A stretch of DNA of 8,347 bases from Flavobacteriales bacterium CG18_big_fil_WC_8_21_14_2_50_32_9 (GTDB lineage Bacteria > Bacteroidota > Bacteroidia > Flavobacteriales_E > Vicingaceae), in the NCBI GenBank assembly GCA_002770955.1, contig PCUH01000122.1, forward strand, positions 265-8,611, given 5' to 3'. The notes under the pieces are model-generated. The model saw only the letters and a list, made by a program, of their open reading frames with translations. It ran no database searches and was not told the origin of the DNA. Numbering within the stretch: the stretch's first letter is position 1; every line of letters starts with the position of its first letter. Of the stretch, positions 1 to 7,290 are shown piece after piece. The translations under genes and the position numbers were made by a program.

Positions 1-120
1 TTACGTTGCCCAATTTGGTCGATGATGAGGTGATGAACAACTTATAAACCGACTTGTCATCCTATGTTTGTAGAATGGATTTGTAAAATATAAAAACCAA
101 ATATAGTTTTGTTCATATAC

Positions 121-164
121 CGCAACCAAATAGCTTTTCGGATAATTTATATTATTTGGTTGCG
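121..164. repeat. 12-bp perfect inverted repeat with 20-nt spacer
   Basis: CGCAACCAAATA at 121-132 is the exact reverse complement of TATTTGGTTGCG at 153-164. As RNA it would form a 12-bp stem with a 20-nt AT-rich loop. Neither strand has a clean run of T residues right after the stem, so it is not a textbook intrinsic terminator. It could still serve as a 3'-end-stabilising hairpin for a gene entering from the left, or as a protein-binding site. Part of the arm (AACCAAATA) occurs again at 95-103. The pairing is seen directly; the function is unknown. Confidence 0.55.
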
Positions 165-253
165 AGTATTTACTGTAACTAAGCAAGCTTTCTCCGAAAA
201 CATGCAAAGTTTCAGTATATTATAAACAGAACAGAAAGAGAAAGGAGCGGGGA

Positions 254-471
254 TTAACCCGGAAAATTAACTTCGTTGAACTCGCAAGCTCGGTTCACAA
301 ATTTTCTACGATATAAGTAATACCAACAAATTTAATTTAGCTATTTTCAATAGCCCAAATTTGGGTATTACTATTCCGATAATTATCGGAAGGGATTAAC
401 CGCTTTGCATCCCAAAGCCCTTCGCACACTCATACAATTCGCTTCGCTTTTGCATGAATAAAGCGGGTTAA
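254..471. repeat. Hairpin-rich MITE-like or dispersed intergenic repeat element
   Basis: The block is bounded by TTAACCCG at 254-261 and its exact reverse complement CGGGTTAA at 464-471. Inside are three successive stem-loops. In 262-306, GAAAATT pairs with AATTTTC and TGAAC with GTTCA. In 316-372, AGTAATACC pairs with GGTATTACT, AAATTT with AAATTT, and GCTATT with AATAGC around a 3-nt loop. In 396-471, TTAACCGCTTT pairs with AAAGCGGGTTAA with one bulged G. An 18-bp palindrome sits at 374-391. GGGATTAACC occurs directly repeated at 250-259 and 392-401. This density of nested symmetry suggests a non-autonomous repeat or a structured RNA. No transposase and no obvious target-site duplication are visible. 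The exact ends are uncertain. Confidence 0.45.
316..372. repeat. Long interrupted stem-loop inside the intergenic block
   Basis: Three paired segments stack in order: AGTAATACC (316-324) with GGTATTACT (364-372), AAATTT (328-333) with AAATTT (357-362), and GCTATT (340-345) with AATAGC (349-354), closing on a loop of three bases. Small internal loops of unequal size separate the helices. The region 354-365 is also a local palindrome, CCCAAATTTGGG, which would compete with the long fold. The structure can form on transcripts of either strand, so it could act at the 3' end of mfd or of a converging gene; that role is inferred. Confidence 0.5.
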
Positions 472-490
472 GAACGGTACAATAAGAAAA

Positions 491-531
491 TTACCTCCTG
501 TATGGGTCAAGGGGCTACGAATCTATGCAGG
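491..531 (-). terminator. Possible stem-loop at the mfd 3' end
   Basis: CCTGTAT at 497-503 and ATGCAGG at 525-531 can pair with one G-T wobble around a 21-base loop that contains the mfd stop codon (523-525). On the mfd-sense strand the second arm is followed by a T-rich stretch after AGGTAA, not by an immediate U-tract. The fold is therefore weak as an intrinsic terminator, and it competes with larger hairpins farther downstream (316-372 and 396-471), which may be the real 3' end structures. Confidence 0.2.
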
Positions 532-3500
532 AACAGCTGTTAGAACACAAAGTGGCTCGATAACACTTATTGCTTGATGAATGGCAGTAACATTTTCAAA
601 AACCAACGAAAGTTTATTGTTTTTTTCTTTCATTTTGCAAGCACGTTGATTTTGCTGAACATAATTTAACACATGTGTAAATCGGGCTGATTGATAATAA
701 GGGGATTGTTGGTTTTGAACAAAATAGCCAATTAATTTTTTTTGCTTTAACACTAATTTTTCAAAACCAATGTTTTTGGCTAACCAACGTAATTGAATAA
801 TTTTAAATAAATGCTCTGTTGCTAAAGGAATTTTTCCAAACCTATCGATAAGTCGCAAACGATAATTTGCTAATGCTTCATCGTTTTCAATTTCATCCAA
901 TTCTTTATAGATAACTAATCGCTCTGAGATATTGGTGATGTAATCATCTGGAATTAACACTTCAAAATCGGTTTCAATTTGACAGTCGGTTATAAAAGAT
1001 TTTTGTTTCAATTCTTCAGCATATAATGCAGCAAAATCATTTTCTTTGAGTTCTTCAATGGCTTCTTGTAGGATTTTTTGATACACATCAAATCCTATTT
1101 CTGAAATAAAACCACTTTGTTCAGCTCCTAACAAGTTTCCAGCTCCTCTAATATCTAAATCACGCATGGCGATTTGAAAACCACTTCCCAAATCAGAAAA
1201 TTGCTCTATGGCAGTTAGTCTTTTTCTAGCTTCCATAGAAAGTGTGTGTAAAGGGGGAGCCATTAAATAGCAAAATGCTTTTTTATTTGATCGACCTACC
1301 CTGCCTCTCATTTGATGTAAATCGCTTAACCCAAAATGATGTGCGTTGATAATAATGATGGTGTTTGCATTTGGGATGTCTAATCCAGATTCAATGATGG
1401 TGGTTGCAATTAATACATCATATTGTCCTTCTACAAAAGCAGCCATTTTTTGTTCCAATTCCGTTCCTTTCATTTGTCCATGAGCGGTCAGCACACTTAC
1501 ATCAGGACATAAACGCTGCACCATGCCTGCTACTTCTTTGATGTTTTCTACTCTATTGTTTACAATAAAAACTTGTCCACCTCTTGCTGTTTCATAAATA
1601 ATAGCATCTCTAATTGCTTCTTCGCTAAAGGTTTGTAATTTAGTTTCTACTGGTTGTCTGTTTGGAGGTGGCGTATTAATGTTTGATAAATCGCGAGCTG
1701 CCATTAACGAAAAGTGCAAGGTTCGAGGAATGGGAGTTGCAGTTAGTGTAAGTGTATCTACGTTGGTTTTGATGGTTTTTAGTTTATCTTTTATAGAAAC
1801 ACCAAACTTTTGCTCTTCATCAATAATCAGCAATCCTAAATCTTTGAATTTAACATCATTGCCTACAATTCGGTGTGTTCCTATTAAAATATCAACTTGT
1901 CCTGAAGCTAGTTTTTTAAGCGTTTCTTGTTGTTGTTTTGTGGTTTTAAATCGGTTAATGTAATCTACTTTGCAAGGGAAATCAGCCAATCGTTCTTTAA
2001 AAGTTTTATAGTGTTGCAAGGCTAAAATTGTTGTAGGAACTAACACCGCAACTTGCTTGCTATCTGCAACTGCTTTAAACGCTGCACGAATAGCAATTTC
2101 TGTTTTCCCAAAACCAACATCCCCACAAATTAATCTGTCCATAGGAGATTCAGCCTCCATGTCTTTTTTGACATCAATGGTTGCTTTCAACTGGTCAGGG
2201 GTATCTTCATAAATAAAAGAAGCTTCCAATTCATTTTGCATATACGTATCGGGCAAAAATTGAAATCCTTTTTTAGCTTTTCGCTCGGCATACAATTTAA
2301 TTAAATCGAAAGCTACTTCTTTTATTTTTGATTTTGTTTTTTGTTTGGCATTTTGCCATTGAGGTGAACCCAACTTGTTAATAGAAGGAGGAATTCCATC
2401 TTTACCAACAAATTTTGAAATTTTATGTAAGGAATGAATACTCACATACAACAAATCATTATTGGCATAAACAATACGAATGGCTTCCTGTTGTTTGCCT
2501 TGAACATCAATTTTTTCTAATCCCGAAAAACGCCCTACACCATGGTCAATATGCGTAATAAAATCACCAGAAGTTAGTCCATGAATTTCTTTCAACGTAA
2601 GGCTTTCGCTTTTCTTTTTATAGCTATCTTTTAAATTGAATCGTTGGTAACGATTAAAAATTTGATGGTCAGTATAACAAGCAATTTTATTATCTTCATC
2701 TATAAAACCCTCGTGAACTGTAAGTAAGATAGGTGTTACTTCTAATTTTTTTCTAATGTCTTCAAAAATGGCAGTAAGACGTTCAATTTGTTTAGAACTA
2801 TCTGCTAATAAAAGTGTGGTATAGTTTTCTTCTTTTTTGGTAGTTAAATCTTGATGTAGTAACTCGAAATTTTTATTGAAACTGGGTTGAGTTTTTTGGT
2901 TTAGCGTAATTGTTAAATCTGCCGAAAGGAAAAATTGATTACCAAATTCTATGGTATTTTTAGTTGAAATTTCTTCAATAAATAGTGTTTTCTGTAAAAA
3001 TAGTTCTTGCGGTTTCAGGTGATTTAAAGGCGAATTTTCTATCGCTTTTTTTGCTGCTGTTGCTTTTTCAAAATCGGATTCAATTTGATATGCAATTAGT
3101 GCAATATCTTTTAACCAAACCAATGTATTTGTAGGTAAAAAAGATAAAAAGGAGATCCGAACTTCTTCGAGCAATGCATTTTGAATGTTAGGAAGAATGT
3201 TTATTTGTGTATGGTTCTTTAAGCTTAGTTGCGTAACAGGATCAAAACTTCTGATGGATTCCACTTCATCGCCAAAAAACTCAATACGATAGGGGTTTTC
3301 GTTTGAAAAAGAAAATACATCGACAATTCCGCCTCTAACTGAAAACTGACCAGGTTCAACCACAAAATCCACTCGTTCAAAATGATATTCATTGAGCATC
3401 TCTATTAAAAAATCGAGCGAAATCTCCTCTTCAACTTTTAATTTGAGGGTGTTTTTTTGCAATATCTTTTTGGTTACCACTTTCTCGGACAATGCCGCTG

Positions 3501-3876
3501 GATAAGTTACAATAATTTTATTGTGGGTTGTTTTACTCAATGCACTTAGCACTTCTGCTCGCATTAAAATATTTGAATTGTCCGTTTGTTCAACCTGATA
3601 CGGATTTCGGTAAGAATTTGGGAAAAACAATACCTTGTCTTCGCCTATTATTCGTTCTAAATCATTAAAAAAATAGGCAGCTTCTTCTTTGTCGTTTAAA
3701 ACAATGAGCTGATTTAACGGTAAATTTTGTATAACTCCATTCAAATAAAAAGCTGTAGAAGAACCTATTAATCCTTTAACATGAACGTGCGAAAGGGCAT
3801 TTTCTTGAAACTGTTTACAAATTTGTTGGGTAGCGGAAGCATTGGTATAAACCGCTTTTAAGTCAGAGCTATTCAT
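523..3876 (-). CDS. mfd: Transcription-repair coupling factor Mfd
   Basis: Mfd removes RNA polymerase stalled at DNA lesions using ATP-driven DNA translocation and recruits UvrA to start nucleotide excision repair on the transcribed strand. From the ATG at 3876 the product has 1117 residues, the usual length for the family. The N-terminal UvrB-homology module includes an RGGIVDVF motif near residues 175-185. A CarD-like RNA-polymerase-interacting domain begins near residue 434 (SGDFITHIDHGVGRF). The RecG-like motor has Walker A GDVGFGKT at 585-592, the DEEQ box at 686-689, a TATPIPRTL motif III and QMRGRVGR at 855-862. The TRG translocation motif MRDLDIRGAGNLLG is at 904-917, followed by the C-terminal D7 domain. 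The gene ends in TAG and no motif is broken. An in-frame GTG two codons upstream (3882) is an alternative start; I prefer the ATG. It is transcribed alone, divergently from the T9SS gene. Confidence 0.97.
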   Translation of the reverse strand: MNSSDLKAVYTNASATQQICKQFQENALSHVHVKGLIGSSTAFYLNGVIQNLPLNQLIVLNDKEEAAYFFNDLERIIGEDKVLFFPNSYRNPYQVEQTDNSNILMRAEVLSALSKTTHNKIIVTYPAALSEKVVTKKILQKNTLKLKVEEEISLDFLIEMLNEYHFERVDFVVEPGQFSVRGGIVDVFSFSNENPYRIEFFGDEVESIRSFDPVTQLSLKNHTQINILPNIQNALLEEVRISFLSFLPTNTLVWLKDIALIAYQIESDFEKATAAKKAIENSPLNHLKPQELFLQKTLFIEEISTKNTIEFGNQFFLSADLTITLNQKTQPSFNKNFELLHQDLTTKKEENYTTLLLADSSKQIERLTAIFEDIRKKLEVTPILLTVHEGFIDEDNKIACYTDHQIFNRYQRFNLKDSYKKKSESLTLKEIHGLTSGDFITHIDHGVGRFSGLEKIDVQGKQQEAIRIVYANNDLLYVSIHSLHKISKFVGKDGIPPSINKLGSPQWQNAKQKTKSKIKEVAFDLIKLYAERKAKKGFQFLPDTYMQNELEASFIYEDTPDQLKATIDVKKDMEAESPMDRLICGDVGFGKTEIAIRAAFKAVADSKQVAVLVPTTILALQHYKTFKERLADFPCKVDYINRFKTTKQQQETLKKLASGQVDILIGTHRIVGNDVKFKDLGLLIIDEEQKFGVSIKDKLKTIKTNVDTLTLTATPIPRTLHFSLMAARDLSNINTPPPNRQPVETKLQTFSEEAIRDAIIYETARGGQVFIVNNRVENIKEVAGMVQRLCPDVSVLTAHGQMKGTELEQKMAAFVEGQYDVLIATTIIESGLDIPNANTIIIINAHHFGLSDLHQMRGRVGRSNKKAFCYLMAPPLHTLSMEARKRLTAIEQFSDLGSGFQIAMRDLDIRGAGNLLGAEQSGFISEIGFDVYQKILQEAIEELKENDFAALYAEELKQKSFITDCQIETDFEVLIPDDYITNISERLVIYKELDEIENDEALANYRLRLIDRFGKIPLATEHLFKIIQLRWLAKNIGFEKLVLKQKKLIGYFVQNQQSPYYQSARFTHVLNYVQQNQRACKMKEKNNKLSLVFENVTAIHQAISVIEPLCVLTAVPA

Positions 3877-3949
3877 TGGCACAAAATTAAGTTTTTTTAT
3901 TAGCTCTTATTCCAATGGCGACCAGAAATCTTCATCAGCTAATTTATCG

Positions 3950-3971
3950 AGCTCAATCTTAAAATTGAGCT
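3950..3971. repeat. 8-bp perfect inverted repeat in the divergent promoter region
   Basis: AGCTCAAT at 3950-3957 is the exact reverse complement of ATTGAGCT at 3964-3971, with a 6-base AT-rich spacer. It lies roughly 75 bp upstream of the mfd start and 110 bp upstream of the T9SS gene. It could be an operator for a dimeric regulator or a short hairpin left from an older gene end; the sequence does not decide between these. Confidence 0.4.
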
Positions 3972-4056
3972 ATAAAATGTGTAATTGGTATGAAGAAACA
4001 AGAGTTATATCGAAAAATCGTAACCTAATACTAAATTTTTCCGTATATTTACTTTC

Positions 4057-4076
4057 TTTTACAAGTAAAACTACTT
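4057..4076. repeat. Two overlapping palindromes just upstream of the T9SS gene start
   Basis: TTTTAC and GTAAAA (4057-4062 and 4065-4070) form an inverted repeat with a 2-base centre, and AAGTA with TACTT (4063-4067 and 4072-4076) forms a second one that shares bases with it. They end 4 bases before the ATG at 4081, where a ribosome binding site would sit, so the two folds would be mutually exclusive in the 5' leader. The stems are short and AT-rich, so chance is possible. Confidence 0.3.
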
Positions 4077-4080
4077 AGTT

Positions 4081-7000
4081 ATGAATAAAATTATACTTAC
4101 TTTTTTGTCGGTTTTCACTATCTATTCATCTTTCGGACAAGCTATACAGATAGGCACAGGAACAACTGTAAATACTATAACCCAAGCATCGCCAGTAAAT
4201 ACTTATTTTAGAAGACAAGTTGCACAATTTGTTTATACAAGAGCGGAAATTAATGCTGCTGGAGTTACAGGGGCAAACACGCTTAGTCAATTAGGTTTTT
4301 TCATAACAACCAATCCGTTATTTAATATACCTGGATATACTGTTAAGGTAAAGCATACCAATGCCAATAATGCTTCAAATAGTTTGGGAACAACAGGTTG
4401 GACGGTTGTTAAAAATGCTTTTACTTATGCTCCTGAACCAGGAGATTTTGATATGCTAATTTTCGACACTCCATTTAATTGGAATGGAACACAAAACTTG
4501 GCAATTGAAATATGTTGGTCGCAGATACAACCTACTTGGGATGCTTCGGGTCAGTGCAGAATATTTAATTCCAATAGAGGTTATCGTTATCGATTAGATG
4601 ACAATGCAGGTAGCATTTGTGGGCAAACTACAACAACAAGAGTAAATTACAAACCTCAGGTGCGTTTAATTTTCAAATCTACTACTACTTGGAATGGTTC
4701 AGTAAGTACGGATTGGTTTAATCAGAATAATTGGGATGCATTTGTTCCTACACAAGAAATGAATGTACTTATTCCCTCAGGAACAACCAACATACCTATT
4801 ATTGCTGCTGCAGGTGCTGTTGCAAAAAATATTACGATAGATGCGGGAGCTACATTAACACTTGTCGGTACATCAAATATAGATATTTATGGTGATTTTA
4901 ATAATAACGGAACTTTTGTTGCCAATTCAGGAAATGTAACACTAAAAGGAGAAAATAGTAATAACATTAATGGAAGTACCAATCAGGATATGTTTAATTT
5001 AACCATAGACAATGTAAATGGTGCAATTATTAATTCGGGTAGTATTGATTTGCGAGGAACATTAAAAGTTGGAATTGCTACAGGAAATTTCAACACCAAC
5101 AATGCATTAACATTAATTTCCGATTCAGCAGGTACTGCTCGTATTGATGAATTAACCACAAAATGTAAATATACATTAAACATGTCCGATGCTTATGGAG
5201 ATAGCTGGAATGGTGGTTTCATTACTGCTTATATTGACAATGTACCTGTAGGAGATTTTTTTGCCAAACGAGCCAATTCTTCTAGTGATATTTATGTGCC
5301 AGCAGGAGCTGTGTTGCGTTTGCAATATACTGCAGGTAATTATGAAAATGAAAATTCTTACACGCTTTCTTTGAACAGTACTGTTGTTTTTAGTAATGGC
5401 CCAACCCCAACGGTTGGAACAAATGTTTTTAGTACTACCGCAAGTTGCTCATTTTTTAATCCTATTACAGGAAACATTGTTATGCAGCGTTATATTGATG
5501 CAGGAGCAACCAATTGGCGATTTGTTACCTCTGCTGTTACTGGTGGAACATTGGCTGAATTAAGTAGTACATTTATAACAAGCGGTTTTCCTGGAGCCGA
5601 TTTTCCAAATTGGCCCACCGCAGCAAATCCTTGGCCTTCTATTTATTTTTATGATGAAACAGTTCCTGGAATTCAAGACAATGGTTTTATGCCTGCTACC
5701 AACATTTCTAATGTGATAGGAGTTGGCGAAGGAATTTGGGTTTGGAGTGGAGATACCATTATTGGAACACAACCTTTTAACATGAACATTACAGGACCTC
5801 CCAATGTAGGTAACATTAACCTCCCTATTTCTTATACAAATTCTGGTCTTCCTGCCGATGATGGCTGGAACATGGTAGGAAATCCTTATCCTTCTTCTAT
5901 AGATTGGGACTCTCCTAATATAACCAAAAATGGTGTAAATAATGCGATTTACATTTGGAATCCTGATTTAGAACAATTTGCTAGTTATGTAGGAGGTTTT
6001 GGCACAAATGGAGGTTCAAATGTTATTGCATCTTCACAAGCTTTTTGGTTACAAACAACAAGCCCAACAGCAACTGTTACTATGCGAGAATCATCAAAAA
6101 CTTCTGTAACTGGCACATTTTTGAGGCCACAAACAACTACCCCTTTTAAAATTAAAGCTCAAAATGGTTTTGGACAAGATGAAGCAATTATTAATTTTGA
6201 TGACAACGCAACCATTGGTTTTGATGTTAATTTTGATGCACTAAAAATTCCTTCACAAAACCCTAATTTACCAATAATATCAAGTGTTATGGCAGATGAT
6301 TATTCCATTAATCAATTCCCTGCTCAAGAAATTAATATTCCTATACGAGTTTTAACAGGAGTAACTGGGATACATACAATTAGTGTTGAAAATATAGAAT
6401 CATTAACCAATGCTGCTTGTCTAATTTTAGAAGATTTATATACTGGAATAAACTACAATCTTTCTTTTACACCTTCATTTAATATTCAACTTTTTGATAC
6501 CACAACCTTAGCTCGATTTATTTTGCATATTGGAGCTCCAAAAATTATTGAAACAACTGAAATTAGCTGTATCAATAATCAAGATGGAGAAATAATTTTT
6601 ACCAAAAATAGTGCATCTCCTTTTGATATTACTTGGAAAGATGGAACTCTTACTACTATATCTTCCAAAACAAATGTGCTAAGTGATACATTGATCAATT
6701 TGAATAACGGAACTTATTATATAGAAACTACCGATAACTTATGCGGCAATATTATTGATACTGTAATTTTAGTAAATCCTTTACCTATTACTGCTGCTTT
6801 TTCAACTGTAAAAGATACCTTTGATATTACTGAAGCCGTTGTTTTTACTAATGCTTCACTAAATGCAGTAGATTACTCTTGGGATTTTGGTGATGGAAAT
6901 GCATCGTCTCAAGCAAATCCTTCGCACACTTATGCTCAAATTGGAGATTATTTGGTTAGCCTTATTTCTTCCCAAAACAGTAATTGCAATGCTTCAAATC

Positions 7001-7290
7001 AACAATTAATTACAATAACAGACAATGTAACTTCTGTTGATGAATACAATATTATGGAAGATTTGAAAATATGGACTCAGCCCAATTTACTTTACATACA
7101 ATTTAAAGATGCTAATTATAAGGAACTTGAAATTCGTGATTTGTTAGGAAAAATCGTGTTTTCTAAACCCATTTTTAATAACAACCAACACACTATTAAC
7201 ACTAGCAAATGGAGTAATTCTATTTACTTAGTAGTGCTTCATAAAACCAATGGAGAACGAGAAGTGAGAAAGGTTATTGTATCTAATTAA
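4081..7290 (+). CDS. Secreted multidomain protein with PKD domain and T9SS C-terminal sorting domain
   Basis: This 1069-residue protein should cross the inner membrane by Sec and the outer membrane by the type IX secretion system, ending on the cell surface or outside. Residues 1 to about 19 form a signal peptide: a Lys, then a hydrophobic core ending SSFG before QA. Residues 20-198 resemble an N-terminal beta domain that recurs in flavobacterial exported proteins. Residues 199-360 start with TTTWNGSVSTDW and continue as Asn/Gly/Thr-rich beta repeats. A domain at 361-456 carries YGDSWNGG (372-379). Residues 460-720 contain NWRFVTSAV and GWNMVGNPYP (595-604), typical of these proteins. A SprB-like segment follows around 824-900 (Cys830, Cys888). 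A PKD domain spans about 902-982, with YSWDFGDG at 932-939. The sorting domain is about 983-1069, with LEIRDLLGKIV and a VRKVIVSN end. No catalytic motif is seen; an adhesin or matrix role is inference. The ATG lacks a Shine-Dalgarno site. Confidence 0.88.
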   Translation: MNKIILTFLSVFTIYSSFGQAIQIGTGTTVNTITQASPVNTYFRRQVAQFVYTRAEINAAGVTGANTLSQLGFFITTNPLFNIPGYTVKVKHTNANNASNSLGTTGWTVVKNAFTYAPEPGDFDMLIFDTPFNWNGTQNLAIEICWSQIQPTWDASGQCRIFNSNRGYRYRLDDNAGSICGQTTTTRVNYKPQVRLIFKSTTTWNGSVSTDWFNQNNWDAFVPTQEMNVLIPSGTTNIPIIAAAGAVAKNITIDAGATLTLVGTSNIDIYGDFNNNGTFVANSGNVTLKGENSNNINGSTNQDMFNLTIDNVNGAIINSGSIDLRGTLKVGIATGNFNTNNALTLISDSAGTARIDELTTKCKYTLNMSDAYGDSWNGGFITAYIDNVPVGDFFAKRANSSSDIYVPAGAVLRLQYTAGNYENENSYTLSLNSTVVFSNGPTPTVGTNVFSTTASCSFFNPITGNIVMQRYIDAGATNWRFVTSAVTGGTLAELSSTFITSGFPGADFPNWPTAANPWPSIYFYDETVPGIQDNGFMPATNISNVIGVGEGIWVWSGDTIIGTQPFNMNITGPPNVGNINLPISYTNSGLPADDGWNMVGNPYPSSIDWDSPNITKNGVNNAIYIWNPDLEQFASYVGGFGTNGGSNVIASSQAFWLQTTSPTATVTMRESSKTSVTGTFLRPQTTTPFKIKAQNGFGQDEAIINFDDNATIGFDVNFDALKIPSQNPNLPIISSVMADDYSINQFPAQEINIPIRVLTGVTGIHTISVENIESLTNAACLILEDLYTGINYNLSFTPSFNIQLFDTTTLARFILHIGAPKIIETTEISCINNQDGEIIFTKNSASPFDITWKDGTLTTISSKTNVLSDTLINLNNGTYYIETTDNLCGNIIDTVILVNPLPITAAFSTVKDTFDITEAVVFTNASLNAVDYSWDFGDGNASSQANPSHTYAQIGDYLVSLISSQNSNCNASNQQLITITDNVTSVDEYNIMEDLKIWTQPNLLYIQFKDANYKELEIRDLLGKIVFSKPIFNNNQHTINTSKWSNSIYLVVLHKTNGEREVRKVIVSN

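Larger units (their letters stand above)
48..522. other. Gene-free, repeat-rich intergenic interval downstream of mfd
   Basis: I see no convincing gene here. Reading frames on both strands are short, AT-rich and lack protein-like composition. The interval is dense in inverted repeats: a 12-bp arm pair at 121-132/153-164, and from about 254 to 471 a run of hairpins and palindromes described in separate entries. It lies directly after the 3' end of mfd, which is read from the right. The left neighbour is outside the window; a plus-strand frame open to a stop at 45-47 could be the tail of a gene converging on mfd, but 14 codons cannot prove that. No tRNA or rRNA sequence is recognisable. Confidence 0.6.
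3877..4080. promoter_or_regulatory. Divergent intergenic region with start signals for mfd and the T9SS gene
   Basis: The two flanking genes point away from each other, so both promoters should lie here. For the plus-strand gene, TATATTTA at 4044-4051 is close to the Bacteroidota -7 consensus (TAnnTTTG), but I find no matching -33 TTG at the expected distance. For mfd, TAATTTTG on the minus strand (complement of about 3882-3889) fits the -7 consensus exactly, yet it abuts the start codon and would give an almost leaderless transcript, so it may be chance. Neither start codon has a clear Shine-Dalgarno sequence, which is normal in this phylum. Inverted repeats at 3950-3971 and 4057-4076 are listed separately. 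Confidence 0.4.

Noticed and set aside
1..207. Minus-strand 68-codon frame ending at the left edge
   Set aside because: It starts with TTG, has an unnatural aromatic and Ser/His-rich composition, has no recognisable motif, and runs through the 12-bp inverted repeat.
491..497. AGGAGGT on the minus strand just after mfd, like a strong Shine-Dalgarno
   Set aside because: No open frame of useful length with a start codon follows at the right distance, and this lineage rarely depends on such sites.
1679..1963. Plus-strand 94-codon frame inside mfd
   Set aside because: It is antisense to the conserved motor domain of mfd, including the DEEQ box region, and its Val/Ser/Cys-rich composition is typical of a shadow frame.
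3990..4028. Plus-strand 12-codon frame reading MKKQELYRKIVT
   Set aside because: It looks like a gene start but stops after 12 codons, has no ribosome binding site and leads into no longer frame; a leader peptide or remnant cannot be supported.
4983..5183. Minus-strand 66-codon frame inside the T9SS gene
   Set aside because: It is antisense to a coding region with clear domain structure and has no start context or recognisable family.
5560..5772. Minus-strand 70-codon frame inside the T9SS gene
   Set aside because: It is antisense to the conserved segment before GWNMVGNPYP; the Cys/Arg-rich product looks random.
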